The translations under genes were made by a program, and so were the position numbers. DNA of 64,000 nt from Salsipaludibacter albus (GTDB taxonomy: Bacteria > Actinomycetota > Nitriliruptoria > Nitriliruptorales > Nitriliruptoraceae), in assembly GCF_019798055.1 (NCBI RefSeq), contig NZ_JAHOPH010000013.1:51703-115702 (forward strand), read 5' to 3'. The notes under the pieces are model-generated. The model was not told where the DNA came from, ran no database searches, and saw only the letters and a list, made by a program, of their open reading frames with translations. Below, one piece after another: positions 9,242 through 17,766 of the stretch. Numbering within the stretch: the first letter of the stretch is position 1; each line of letters begins with the position of its first letter.

Positions 9242-9873
9242 GACGCCGCCTGGTCACGGTCGGCGAGGATCCGCAGCGGGGCGGGCTCGGCCTCGAGTCC
9301 CCGCAGGCCGTTCCACAACAGGTTGACCACGTGGGCCGCCATGCGGTCACGGTCGGGCTTGCCGGCCTCCAGCCACCACTCCCCCACGAACGCCACCGCG
9401 CCGATCAGCATGCGGGCGTACATCGGCGCGGCCTGGTCGTCGAACCCGCGCTCGGCGAAGGTCTCGCGCAGCAACTGCTCGACGCGCACCGCGACGTCGG
9501 ACATGACCGTGGCAAGTCCGCCCTCGCTGCGGCCTGCCGGGGCGTCGCGGACGAGCACGCGGAAGCCGTCGCCGCGCTCGTCGATGTAGGTCAGGAAGGC
9601 CAGCGCGGCCTGCTCGCCGGCGACGCGTGCCTGGTTGGTGGCGACCGCCGCACCCATCCGGGCGGACAGCTCCTCGATCTCGCGGTCCACGACCACGGTG
9701 TAGAGGCCGTCCTTGCCGCCGAAGTGCTCGTAGACCACCGGCTTGGTCACGCCGGCGCGGTCGGCGATCTCCTCGACGGTCGTGGCCTGGTAGCCGCGCT
9801 CGGCGAACAGGCTGCGTCCGACGCCGATCAACTGGCGTCGTCGTTGGGGCCCGGACATCCGGGTGGTGGCCAC
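9238..9873 (-). CDS. TetR family transcriptional regulator
   Basis: A 211-residue regulator. The N-terminal TetR DNA-binding domain covers residues 8-58, with the recognition region TTVEEIADRAGVTKPVVYEHF. The C-terminal helical part is the variable ligand-binding domain. The start is GTG 9873, with GAGGA upstream. It is first in an operon with the nitrilase gene (4-bp overlap). A palindrome at 9930-9947 lies against the predicted -10 box, suggesting autoregulation. Confidence 0.87.
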   Translation of the reverse strand: MATTRMSGPQRRRQLIGVGRSLFAERGYQATTVEEIADRAGVTKPVVYEHFGGKDGLYTVVVDREIEELSARMGAAVATNQARVAGEQAALAFLTYIDERGDGFRVLVRDAPAGRSEGGLATVMSDVAVRVEQLLRETFAERGFDDQAAPMYARMLIGAVAFVGEWWLEAGKPDRDRMAAHVVNLLWNGLRGLEAEPAPLRILADRDQAAS

Positions 9874-9918
9874 GGCGGGGTCCTCGTGATGGGCACGTGC
9901 GCGGGGAGCGCCCGGTCG

Positions 9919-9947
9919 AGTCTAGGTGACCGGGGTGATCCCCCCGG
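9919..9947 (-). promoter_or_regulatory. Promoter and possible TetR operator
   Basis: On the minus strand TAGACT (9919-9924) is a -10 candidate about 45 nt before the TetR start. Directly upstream, in the -35 position, is the palindrome CCGGGG-N6-CCCCGG (9930-9947). This is the usual place for an autorepressor site. The same hairpin might instead terminate the desaturase transcript. Confidence 0.35.
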
Positions 9948-9992
9948 ACCGCCGGACGCGGGCGCCGCCATGGCCGGGTCGGCCAGTGACGA

Positions 9993-10970
9993 TCAGGTCT
10001 TGGCCGGCCGTGGGAGCCGCTTGCGCGCCATCTGGGTGGAACTGGGCAGCTTGACGTTGCGGGCGAGACCGACCAGCTTCATCGAGCGGATCGTGATCCA
10101 CGACAGGTCGAACTCCCACCAGCGCAGCCCGTGACGGGCCGATGCCGGGAAGGCGTGGTGGCCGTTGTGCCACGACTCCCCGAAGGACACCAGGCTCAGC
10201 CACGGGTTGTTGCGTGACTCGTCGCGTGCCTTGAACGGGGTCGTGCCGTAGAAGTGGCAGATCGAGTTGATCGACCAGGTGACGTGGTGCAGCAGGAAGA
10301 CCCGGACCAGGCCACCCCAGACCAGTCCGGTGAGTGCCCCGGCCACGCTGCCCGCCCACAGGCCGCCGATCAGCGCCGGCAGCCCGAACGTGGTCAGGAT
10401 CAGCAGGGGGAAGGACCGGTTGACGCGCACCAGGCCCGGGTTGTCCAGCAGGTCGGGGGCCCAGACCTCCGCCTTGGTCCCCGAGGGGTTGAACATCCAG
10501 CCGAGGTGGGCGTGGAACAGGCCACGCAGCACGCCACGGACCCCGTCCGCTGCCTCGAGGTGGGGCGAGTGCGGGTCGCCCTCCTCGTCGGAGTAGGCGT
10601 GGTGGCGGCGGTGGGTGGCGACCCAGTCGATGACGCCACCCTGGATCGACAGCGATCCGGCGATGGCCCACCCGATTCGCACCCAGTTGGGGACGTCGAA
10701 GGACTTGTGGGTCAGCAGCCGGTGGAAGCCCACCGTGATGCCCAACCCGGTGATGACGTAGAAGACCCCGAACAGGACCAGGTCACGACCCGTCAGGCCC
10801 CAGCCCCACACTTGCATGGCCGCGAACAGGATGCCCAGCGGGGGGATGATCGAGATCGCCAGCATCGAACGCCGCTGCCACCGCACCGTGTCCTCGGTGG
10901 GCGCCTCGACCCCGCGGATCGTGGTGGCCTGGGTGCGCATGTCGGAGACGACTTGGGCTGGTGATCGCAT
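9993..10970 (-). CDS. Acyl-CoA/acyl-lipid delta-9-type fatty acid desaturase
   Basis: A 325-residue integral membrane di-iron desaturase that introduces a double bond into long acyl chains. The three histidine boxes are present: HRLLTH (residues 83-88), HRRHH (120-124) and HNGHH near the end (ESWHNGHHAFP). The hydrophobic segments between the boxes correspond to two hairpins of transmembrane helices. GAGGACTCC before ATG 10970 supports the start. It is divergent from the inositol-phosphatase-like gene across 233 bp that contain TACGAT-like -10 candidates. Likely role: membrane fluidity control. Confidence 0.87.
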   Translation of the reverse strand: MRSPAQVVSDMRTQATTIRGVEAPTEDTVRWQRRSMLAISIIPPLGILFAAMQVWGWGLTGRDLVLFGVFYVITGLGITVGFHRLLTHKSFDVPNWVRIGWAIAGSLSIQGGVIDWVATHRRHHAYSDEEGDPHSPHLEAADGVRGVLRGLFHAHLGWMFNPSGTKAEVWAPDLLDNPGLVRVNRSFPLLILTTFGLPALIGGLWAGSVAGALTGLVWGGLVRVFLLHHVTWSINSICHFYGTTPFKARDESRNNPWLSLVSFGESWHNGHHAFPASARHGLRWWEFDLSWITIRSMKLVGLARNVKLPSSTQMARKRLPRPAKT

Positions 10971-11190
10971 GGAGTCCTCGAGAGGTGGGTGGCTCGTTCC
11001 CGATGCGTCGGAACGCGATCGACGGGCGGGGCCGGGGTCGGCCCGGCGCGGTCGTCGTGCCTCGCTGGTGGTCGTCGCGGCGGCGGGAACCTACGCCATC
11101 GTAACCCATGGCCCTCTCGCGGCGGGGGCCCCGACCCCCGGCCGTCCGGCCAGCATGTCCCCGCCCCCGGTGGCGCGCGCCGCCAGGCCG

Positions 11191-11196
11191 TACGGT
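11191..11196 (+). promoter_or_regulatory. -10 element of the inositol-phosphatase-like gene
   Basis: TACGGT ends 7 nt before the ATG at 11204 with no ribosome binding site, again fitting a leaderless mRNA. Confidence 0.4.
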
Positions 11197-11203
11197 CGCG
11201 CCC

Positions 11204-12064
11204 ATGGACCCGTCCCCGTCGCCCCGTGTCGGATCGCCCGCCGAGCTGCTCGACCCGGCGGTCGCCCGGGTGGTCCGTCGTGCCGCCGGGGTGGCCAACC
11301 GTGCCGTCGACGACCTGCGGTCGGACCTGCTGGCCGGGGCTGGCACCAGCCGGCGCCACGTCAAGCGCGACGGCAGCCCGGTGACCGACGCCGACCGGGC
11401 CGTCGACCGCGCCCTGGTCACCGCCTTCACCGACGCCTTCCCCGACCACGGCGTCCTGTCCGAAGAGGGCGACACCACCTGGCACGGCGCCGAGTGGACC
11501 TGGGTGGTCGACCCGATCGACGGCACGTCGAACTACGCCGCCGGACTGCCGTGGTGGTGCGTGTCGGTCGGGCTGGCGCACCACGGCGAGGTGGTGTGGG
11601 GCATGGTGGACGCCCCCGAGCTGGGACGTCGCTGGGAGGCCACCCGGGGTGGCGCGACCACTCGCGACGGCCGGCTGGTCCACGTGGCCGAGCCCGTCGA
11701 CGTGTCTCGTCGGGTCGCTGCCAACCATCCCGTCGCCGTCACGCAGGGCACCATCCGTCGACGCCGCCGAGGCACCTTCTACAAGGCACGCGTCATGGGC
11801 TCGGCAGCGCTCGAGCTCGCGATGGTCGCCGACGGCACGCTCCTGGCCGCCTACCAGCGGGTGCCCAAGGCGTGGGACGTCGCCGCCGGTGGCCTGCTGG
11901 TCACCGAGGCGGGTGGCGCGGTCGTGTGCCCCGACCAGCCGAGCCACTTCCCCCTGCAGCCCGGCGTCGACGTCGCCGGCCAGGGCGTGGTGACGGCCGC
12001 GGGTCCCGACCGGGCCTGGGTCCAGGACTTCGTCGAGCGGCTGTGGCCGGACGACGAGTCCTGA
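11204..12064 (+). CDS. Inositol monophosphatase family protein
   Basis: A 286-residue Li-sensitive-type phosphatase. The metal-binding motifs are the LSEEGD segment (Glu87-Glu88), DPIDGTSNY (residues 103-111) and WDVAAGGLLVTEAGG near the C-terminus. Members hydrolyse inositol-1-phosphate, histidinol phosphate or 3-phosphoadenosine 5-phosphate, and the sequence alone does not decide among them. An open frame extends 32 codons further upstream, but the ATG at 11204 is preferred because a -10 box sits just before it and homology begins there. Confidence 0.85.
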   Translation: MDPSPSPRVGSPAELLDPAVARVVRRAAGVANRAVDDLRSDLLAGAGTSRRHVKRDGSPVTDADRAVDRALVTAFTDAFPDHGVLSEEGDTTWHGAEWTWVVDPIDGTSNYAAGLPWWCVSVGLAHHGEVVWGMVDAPELGRRWEATRGGATTRDGRLVHVAEPVDVSRRVAANHPVAVTQGTIRRRRRGTFYKARVMGSAALELAMVADGTLLAAYQRVPKAWDVAAGGLLVTEAGGAVVCPDQPSHFPLQPGVDVAGQGVVTAAGPDRAWVQDFVERLWPDDES

Positions 12065-12148
12065 CGGATCGATGACGAGGCACGGTCGGCACGTGACAGC
12101 CGGCCGCCCGGGGAGTTTGCTGGAGGCACGTCGACCACTGGGACTGCG

Positions 12149-12949
12149 ATGGATCCTCGACCCACCGCGCGTCCGCCCGTCAACGGGCTGACCCGCCGCG
12201 TGCTCCTGCTGGACCTCGGCACGGCGGCTGTCGCGCTGGTCCTGGGTGGCTGCACCTCGTCGGAGCCACAGGACACGCCCACGAGCACCGAGGCACGGGC
12301 AGCCGACACCCCGGCGAGCCCCGGCCCCGCCGCGTCCGGCTCCACGTCGGGCGACGAGCTGCGATGGGAGCGGGTGCTGGGCGGCGCCGCGTCCGCCTAC
12401 GTGCTGGTGCGGGCCGGACAGGCGACCGTGGTGGACACCGGCCAGGCGGGCACGGCCTCCGCCCTGGAGGACGGGCTGGCGGCACTCGGGGTCGGCTGGG
12501 CCGACGTGTCCGACGTCGTGCTGACCCATCGCCATCCCGACCACGTCGGCAGCCTCGGGGAGGTCGCCGACGCGGCGTCCGACGCGACGCTGTCGGCCGG
12601 ACGGGGCGACCTCGAGGCGATCACGGCCGACCGCCGGGTCGTGGGGATCGGCGACGGCGACACCGTCATGGGCCTGCAGATCGTCGAGACCCCCGGCCAC
12701 ACCCCCGGCCACGTCAGCGTGTTCGACCCCGGCAGTCGTGTCCTGGTGGCGGGCGACGCGGTCAACGGGACCGAGGACGGCGGGGTCGCCGGACCCAACG
12801 AGGCCTTCACGCCGGACATGGACACGGCGTGGGCCTCCGCCGGGACCCTGGCCACGCTCGAGCCACGGGTGATCCTGTTCGGCCACGGACCGCCCGCCGT
12901 CGACGACCCCGCGGCGCTGTTGCGCGACCTCGTCGCCACGCAGGGATAG
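12149..12949 (+). CDS. Metallo-beta-lactamase-fold lipoprotein
   Basis: A 266-residue protein with an N-terminal lipoprotein signal: two arginines (TRRVLLL), a hydrophobic core, and the lipobox LGGC that becomes the modified Cys. A Thr/Pro/Ser-rich linker follows, then an MBL domain with the zinc signature THRHPDH (HxHxDH), ETPGHTPGHVSVF, AGDAVNG and FGHGPP. Lipid anchoring would place a metal-dependent hydrolase on the outer face of the membrane, with unknown substrate. The twin arginine before the hydrophobic region makes Tat export possible. It converges with ssrA, and the two share a bidirectional terminator. Confidence 0.83.
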   Translation: MDPRPTARPPVNGLTRRVLLLDLGTAAVALVLGGCTSSEPQDTPTSTEARAADTPASPGPAASGSTSGDELRWERVLGGAASAYVLVRAGQATVVDTGQAGTASALEDGLAALGVGWADVSDVVLTHRHPDHVGSLGEVADAASDATLSAGRGDLEAITADRRVVGIGDGDTVMGLQIVETPGHTPGHVSVFDPGSRVLVAGDAVNGTEDGGVAGPNEAFTPDMDTAWASAGTLATLEPRVILFGHGPPAVDDPAALLRDLVATQG

Positions 12950-12970
12950 GTCGGGTCCCGGACACGCGAA

Positions 12971-12998
12971 ACGGCCCACTCCGGTGGGAGTGGGCCGT
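12971..12998. terminator. Bidirectional hairpin terminator
   Basis: A perfect 12-bp stem (ACGGCCCACTCC and its complement) has a GGTG loop. It lies 21 bp after the MBL lipoprotein stop and 18 bp beyond the 3-prime end of tmRNA, so it can serve both convergent units. Confidence 0.75.
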
Positions 12999-13015
12999 GC
13001 GCTGCGTTGCCGACG

Positions 13016-13376
13016 TGGTGGAGCTGGCGGGAGTCGAACCCGCGTGCCGCGGTCCCGCGAAGGGTGGCTCTACGTGCGTAGGTTCCGGAAAGATCTCGGT
13101 CGACGGAGCTCCGGTGCCAGGCTCGATCCGTCGACCACACCATGGAAAGAGTCCCGCGTCACACCATGGTCCCCGTGACGCAGCAGAAGCCCTGTGTCGT
13201 CGCTGCGGTCCCCCTACAGGGCGTCAGGGGCGCAACGTCACAGCCTTGTCAGGCTGCGAGAGCCAGGTTGTCCTTGGCGTTTGTGTGTTTCGACTGGTGA
13301 TTTCCGGGAGTCAGTCGACTCTCCCGGCACGCTCCTCGCAACGCGGACTGACCACGGTCGAAACCGTTTCAGCCCC
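13016..13376 (-). ncRNA. ssrA: Transfer-messenger RNA (tmRNA)
   Basis: A 361-nt RNA that rescues stalled ribosomes together with SmpB. The 5-prime end GGGGCTG pairs with CAGCTCC near the 3-prime end, with the G-U wobble at the third pair that marks alanine tRNAs, and the 3-prime end is ACCA. The T-arm core GGTTCGACTCC is present, and the 5-prime half has the conserved ACGGTTTCGAC. The tag reading frame ends at 13249 with a TGA stop and encodes a C-terminal NAKDNLALAA. The LAA end is the usual proteolysis signal. The resume codon is not certain: the frame stays open upstream through KHT, and possibly S. It lies 134 bp downstream of smpB on the same strand. Confidence 0.93.
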
Positions 13377-13509
13377 GAGAAGTGGTGGCCCGGTGACCCG
13401 GGCCACGTGGTCGGCAACGCTGTGGAGTTTTCATGCGCGGCGAACACCGCGTCTGTCGAGGGTAACGGGTGACCGGCGCCCGATCATTCCCGGCGACGGC
13501 GGCGCCTGG

Positions 13510-13986
13510 CTAGCGGCGGCGGTCCTTGAGGGCCCGCTCGACCTGTCGCTGGGCGTCGCGCGCGGCGACGTCGCGACGCTTGTCGGCCACGTTCTTGCCC
13601 TTGCCGAGGAAGAACTCGAGCTTGGCCCGCCCGTGCTTGAAGTAGATGCGGGTCGGCACCAGGGTCACGCCCTTGGTCGCCACGGATTTTCCGAGCTGGT
13701 CGAGCTCGTGGCGGTGGAGCAGCAGCTTGCGGGGCCGGGTCGGGAAGTGGTTGTTGCGGTTGCCGTAGGCGTACTCCGGGATGTGGGCCTGTTCGAGCCA
13801 GGCCTCACCGGTGTCGTTGTCCAGGCGGATCCACGCCTCGGCCAGCGACCCACGACCCTCGCGCAACGACTTGACCTCGGTCCCGACCAGCGACATGCCG
13901 GCCTCGTGGCGGTCGTCGAGGAAGTAGTCATGGCGCGCCCGGCGGTTGTTCACCGCCATCTTCACACCTTCGGAACTCTTCGCCAT
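13510..13986 (-). CDS. smpB: SsrA-binding protein SmpB
   Basis: A 158-residue RNA-binding protein that delivers tmRNA to stalled ribosomes. The OB-fold core carries the conserved NRRARHDY, EAGMSLVGTEVKSLR and AYIPEY-like (AHIPEYAYGN) segments. The basic C-terminal tail (KRRDVAARDAQRQVERALKDRRR) enters the empty mRNA channel. The start at ATG 13986 (MAKSSEG) has no Shine-Dalgarno but is preceded at 7 nt by TACCGT, so it is probably leaderless. A longer open frame upstream is not conserved. Its neighbours are ssrA downstream and the M23 peptidase upstream. Confidence 0.94.
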   Translation of the reverse strand: MAKSSEGVKMAVNNRRARHDYFLDDRHEAGMSLVGTEVKSLREGRGSLAEAWIRLDNDTGEAWLEQAHIPEYAYGNRNNHFPTRPRKLLLHRHELDQLGKSVATKGVTLVPTRIYFKHGRAKLEFFLGKGKNVADKRRDVAARDAQRQVERALKDRRR

Positions 13987-13993
13987 GCCCACG

Positions 13994-13999
13994 ACGGTA
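13994..13999 (-). promoter_or_regulatory. -10 element of smpB
   Basis: TACCGT on the minus strand is separated from the smpB ATG by 7 nt. This would give smpB its own promoter, independent of ftsEX, and a leaderless message. Confidence 0.4.
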
Positions 14000-14104
14000 C
14001 CGGCGCCACCCACGCGCGTTCCCGACCGATCCACCCGGCCTCGAACGCCACCGTGACGTACCGCAACGACGACGCTGGCCTCAGCGGAACCACGGCCCCA
14101 CGCG

Positions 14105-15685
14105 TCAGCGGAACCACGGCATCGGGTCAACGGGGGGGCCGTTGGGGCCGTCGACGTGGACCTGCAGGTGCAGGTGCGGACCGGTGGACAGTCCCGTGCT
14201 GCCGATGGTGCCGATCTGCTGGCCGGCGACGACCTGCTGTCCAGCGGACACCATCAGGCGCTGCTGGTGGGCGTAGAGCGTGGCCACCGACCCGTGGTCG
14301 ATCACCACGACGTTGCCGTGGCCACCCGACGAGAAGCTGGCCCGGTGCACGACGCCGTCGGCCACGGCGAAGATCGGCTGGCCTGCGGGCGCGGCGATGT
14401 CGAACCCGGCGTGGAGACGTCGGGTGTCCAGGATCGGGTGGTGCCGGTAGCCGAACACGGAGTTCACGCACCCGGCGGTCGGCCACACCCAGGTGGACGT
14501 CGAGCCGCAGCCGCTGCCCCCGGACGGGGGTGGCGGCGGTGGTGCCACGGTGGGCGTCTCGCCGGCGTCCCCGGCGTCGGATCCGCCGGACGACGAGCCG
14601 GGCCGCGCCTGCTCGGCCACGCGGCGCTGTTCCTCCGACCGGACGGCCGCGGCACGCTGCTCGGCCTCCACCTGGGCCTGCGTCTGTGCGACCCGGCCGG
14701 TCTCGGCCGCCTTGGCAGCTTCCTCGGCCGCACGAGCAGCCTCCTCGGCGGCGGCCCGCGCGGCCTCCTCGGCGGCGCGGCGCTCCGCCTCGACCCGCCG
14801 ACGCTCCACCTCGGCACGTCGCTCGGCGGCCAGGTCGGCCTCGAGGGCGTCGATCTGCTCCTCCAGGACCAGGCGCTCGTCCCCGAGGTTGGCCAGGTCG
14901 GCCTCGACCTCGGCGACCGTCGCATCGCGGGCCTGCTGTTCGTCCCGCGCCGCCTGCTCGGCCGCGGTGGATGCGGACGCGGCGTCCTCCCGGGTGCCGC
15001 GGACCTCCGCGGTGCGGTCGCGGGCCTCCTCGACCCGGTCCTCCTCCGCGCGCGCCGCGGCGAGCTGGTCGGTGCGCGCCAGTTGCAGCTCGAGGTAGTC
15101 GGCGACGAGCTGGTTGTCGTCGGCGACGACCGCACGGATCATCTGCTGGAGGTGGACCGCGTCGTTGAACTCCTCCATCCGCAGGACCATCGACGCGGTG
15201 TTGAGGTCGCCGCCACCCTTCCACGTCTCGCGGACCCGCAACTGCAGCAGGTGTCGGGTCTCGGCCAGCGAGGTCTCGGTGGCGGCCAGGCGGTCGCGGG
15301 CGTCGGCGAGGGCGTCGGTCGCCTCGCGCAGCACGCCCTCGACGTGGGCCAGGTTGGCGTCGGCGACGGCCAGCGCCTCGGCGGCGGTCGCGGCGACCTC
15401 GGCGGTCTCGACGACCCGACGATCGGCGGCCTCGAGGTCGGACCGGGCGCGGACGGCCGCGGCCTGGGTGTCGGACTCGGCCGCGGCGACCCGGACCAGC
15501 TCGTCCTCGGCGTCGGCGATGCGATCCTGGAGGTCGACGATGGCGGCGTTGGACACCGTCTCGGGGTCGAGCGAGGGCTCGGGCGTCTCCTGGGCGAACG
15601 CGCGAAGCGACGTGGCCGACGACAGCAGCAGCAGGGCCGCGACCACCAGGGCCACGAACCGCCACTGCGAACCGTCAGACGTCAA
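14105..15685 (-). CDS. M23 peptidase with long coiled coil, FtsEX-linked
   Basis: A 526-residue exported protein. An N-terminal hydrophobic segment ends around FAQE (signal peptide or anchor). A very long Ala/Glu/Arg-rich coiled coil follows (about 45-350), then a Pro/Gly linker and a C-terminal LytM/M23 domain (about 405-526). The zinc ligands His425, Asp429 and the HLH pair (His504, His506) are intact, so unlike E. coli EnvC it may itself cleave peptidoglycan. It overlaps the end of ftsX by 11 bp, which supports a role as the periplasmic effector of FtsEX in cell separation. The start is taken at TTG 15685. A GTG at 15655 is an alternative. Confidence 0.85.
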   Translation of the reverse strand: MTSDGSQWRFVALVVAALLLLSSATSLRAFAQETPEPSLDPETVSNAAIVDLQDRIADAEDELVRVAAAESDTQAAAVRARSDLEAADRRVVETAEVAATAAEALAVADANLAHVEGVLREATDALADARDRLAATETSLAETRHLLQLRVRETWKGGGDLNTASMVLRMEEFNDAVHLQQMIRAVVADDNQLVADYLELQLARTDQLAAARAEEDRVEEARDRTAEVRGTREDAASASTAAEQAARDEQQARDATVAEVEADLANLGDERLVLEEQIDALEADLAAERRAEVERRRVEAERRAAEEAARAAAEEAARAAEEAAKAAETGRVAQTQAQVEAEQRAAAVRSEEQRRVAEQARPGSSSGGSDAGDAGETPTVAPPPPPPSGGSGCGSTSTWVWPTAGCVNSVFGYRHHPILDTRRLHAGFDIAAPAGQPIFAVADGVVHRASFSSGGHGNVVVIDHGSVATLYAHQQRLMVSAGQQVVAGQQIGTIGSTGLSTGPHLHLQVHVDGPNGPPVDPMPWFR

Positions 15686-16565
15686 GGAACCCCCACAGCG
15701 CGACGATCGACGATCCCCCGGTCATGACGACCGCCGGTCCGGCCAGCCAGGGCCAGATGCCGGCGATCTGTGCCCGAGTGAGGAACGGCACGAACGTCAA
15801 CGACTCCTGCAACGTGGTGAACATCCATGGCACGAACACCACCAGGATGCCCCACGATACAGCGGCACCGATGAGCCCGGCAAGGACTCCCTCGAGGATG
15901 AAGGGCAGTCGGACGTACCAGTTGGAGGCACCGACCAGCTTCATGATCTGGGTCTGGTCACGCCGGGCGAAGGCCGCCATGCGGACGGTGTTGGCCACCA
16001 GGACGGTCGCGGCCAGCATCTGGATGGCGGCCACGAACAGCGCCGACCAGCGGATGGTGGACGTGAAGGCGAGGAACTCGTCGAGCAGTTCCTTCTGGTC
16101 GACGATGGACTCGACCCCCGGCCGGTTCTCGTACTCGGTCTGGATCGCGTCGAAGCGCTCGGGGTCGGTCAGCTTGACCCGGAACGAGGCCGGCAGGGTC
16201 GTCTCGTCGACGCTCTCGAGGAAGGTGGGCTCGTTCGCGAACTGCTCCTGGAAGGCCTGGTAGGCCTCCTCCTTGGTCTCGTAGAAGACCTGGTCGACCA
16301 GCGGGTTGCCCTCGAGGTCGGTCAGCAACTCGTCCTGCTGGCTGTCGGTGATCGGCGGGCACGACAGCCCGTCGCACAGGTAGATCGAGACCTCGATCTT
16401 GCCGGTCCAGTCATCGGTCGCGGCGTCGACCTGCTGGCGCAGCAGGACCGAGGCGCCGAACAGGGCGAGCGAGACCGTGACCGACAGGACCACGGCCACC
16501 GTCATCCACAGGTTGCGACGGAGGCCGATGGCGGCCTCGTTGAGGATGTAGGACCAACGTCGCAT
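15675..16565 (-). CDS. ftsX: Cell division ABC transporter membrane subunit FtsX
   Basis: A 296-residue membrane protein of the FtsEX complex, which couples ATP hydrolysis to activation of cell wall hydrolases at the septum. One transmembrane helix lies after the cytoplasmic start (LWMTVAVVLSVTVSLALFGA). A large extracellular domain (about 50-170) follows, and then three helices make up the FtsX permease core. The extracellular part contains two cysteines (Cys69, Cys74 region, LCDGLSCPP) that may form a disulfide. It lies 134 bp after ftsE on the same strand. Confidence 0.92.
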   Translation of the reverse strand: MRRWSYILNEAAIGLRRNLWMTVAVVLSVTVSLALFGASVLLRQQVDAATDDWTGKIEVSIYLCDGLSCPPITDSQQDELLTDLEGNPLVDQVFYETKEEAYQAFQEQFANEPTFLESVDETTLPASFRVKLTDPERFDAIQTEYENRPGVESIVDQKELLDEFLAFTSTIRWSALFVAAIQMLAATVLVANTVRMAAFARRDQTQIMKLVGASNWYVRLPFILEGVLAGLIGAAVSWGILVVFVPWMFTTLQESLTFVPFLTRAQIAGIWPWLAGPAVVMTGGSSIVALWGFLDV

Positions 16566-16699
16566 CTTCGGGTGGCTCCTGGTGGACAGAGGTGGGTGGT
16601 GGTGCGGGACGGCCGGGGCCGGGTGTTCGTGCGGTGTGGCCGCTGCGGTCGCGACGAGAAACGGTCACCGCACGCCTGCGCCGGTGACCGCCGGGTGGG

Positions 16700-17398
16700 T
16701 CAGTTGGCGTAGCCGTACACGCCCCGGGCCTGGTCACGGACCAGCTCACCCCGGGACAGCTCCACGACCCGCTTGCGCATCGAGTCCACGATGTGCTGGT
16801 CGTGGGTGGCCATGACCACGGTCGTGTTGGTGCGGTTGATCCGGTCGAGCAGCTTCATGATGCCGATGGAGGTCTGGGGGTCCAGGTTTCCCGTGGGCTC
16901 GTCGGCCAGCAGGATCGGTGGCTGGTTGACGAAGGCCCGGGCGATCGACACGCGCTGCTGCTGGCCGCCGGAGAGCTCGTGGGGCTTGGAGGTGGCCTTG
17001 TCGGACAGGCCGACCAGGTCCAGCACCTCCGGCACGCGCTGGCGGATGACCGGGTTGGGCATCCCGATGACCTCGAGTGCGAACGCGACGTTCTCGGCGA
17101 CGGTCTTGTTGGTCAGGAGCTTGAAGTCCTGGAACACGTAGCCGATGTCGCGTCGCAGCGCGGGCAGCTTCCAGCGTCGGAGGCTGTTGAGGTTCTTGCC
17201 GGCCACCCAGATCTCGCCGGTGTCCGGCTCGACCTCGCGGGTCAGCAGCTTCATGAACGTGGACTTGCCGGACCCGGAGGGACCGACCACGAACACGAAC
17301 TCGCCACGGTCGATCTGCACCGTCAGGTCACGCAGGGCGACGACCGTGTCCCGGGAATCGGTCCGGTAGGTCTTGGTGACGTCCTCGAAGGAGATCAT
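16700..17398 (-). CDS. ftsE: Cell division ATP-binding protein FtsE
   Basis: A 232-residue ABC ATPase. Walker A is GPSGSGKST (residues 39-47), the signature is LSGGQQQRV, Walker B is ILLADEP, and the H-loop is ATHD. The [16 protein letters not shown] region after the Q-loop is typical of FtsE. The start was taken at ATG 17398 (MISFEDVTK). A GTG six codons upstream is also possible, and no strong ribosome binding site separates the two. It is separated from prfB upstream by a repeat array (17525-17761). Confidence 0.93.
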   Translation of the reverse strand: MISFEDVTKTYRTDSRDTVVALRDLTVQIDRGEFVFVVGPSGSGKSTFMKLLTREVEPDTGEIWVAGKNLNSLRRWKLPALRRDIGYVFQDFKLLTNKTVAENVAFALEVIGMPNPVIRQRVPEVLDLVGLSDKATSKPHELSGGQQQRVSIARAFVNQPPILLADEPTGNLDPQTSIGIMKLLDRINRTNTTVVMATHDQHIVDSMRKRVVELSRGELVRDQARGVYGYAN

Positions 17399-17524
17399 GG
17401 CAGCGTCTGGCTCCACGCAGGGGTCGAACCGGCGCGCCCCGTGCGCCGGTCATTGCATCTGGAACCGTATCAATCCGGGGGTCCGTGCGACCATGGGGCC
17501 ACGGCCGGACGGCCAGTGCGCGCC

Positions 17525-17761
17525 CGTCGACATCGCACCGCTCCGGCGCGCCGACCTCCGGGCGCATTGGAGTTGCTCGGCTGGGGCCTCGCAACGTCCA
17601 GCGCAACTCGTCGACATCGCACCGCTCCGGAGCCGTCGACCTCCGGGCGCATTGGAGTTGCTCGGCTGGGGCCTCGCAACGTCCAGCGACGCATGTCCGG
17701 CGAACCCCCTTGCCTCCGGGCGCATTGGAGTTGCTCGGCTGGGGCCTCGCAACGTCCAGCG
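17525..17761. repeat. Three identical 49-bp hairpin repeats between prfB and ftsE
   Basis: Three exact copies of a 49-bp unit lie at 17555-17603, 17640-17688 and 17713-17761. Each begins CCTCCGGGCGCATTGGAG and ends GCAACGTCCAGCG. Inside each, TGGA-GTTGC can pair with GCAAC-g-TCCA around a 14-nt loop. Copies 1 and 2 also share the preceding 22 bp CGTCGACATCGCACCGCTCC plus GG. The array fills most of the 368-bp gap between prfB (stop at 17767) and ftsE. It does not look like a coding region or CRISPR. A diverged single copy lies at 79-111. Confidence 0.8.
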
Positions 17762-17766
17762 CGGGG

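Noticed and set aside
13016..13060. A separate tRNA gene (T-arm and ACCA)
   Set aside because: These are the 3-prime part of tmRNA; no anticodon arm is present at tRNA distance.
17525..17761. A CRISPR-like array
   Set aside because: Only three units, spacers unequal and partly identical to each other, no cas genes nearby.
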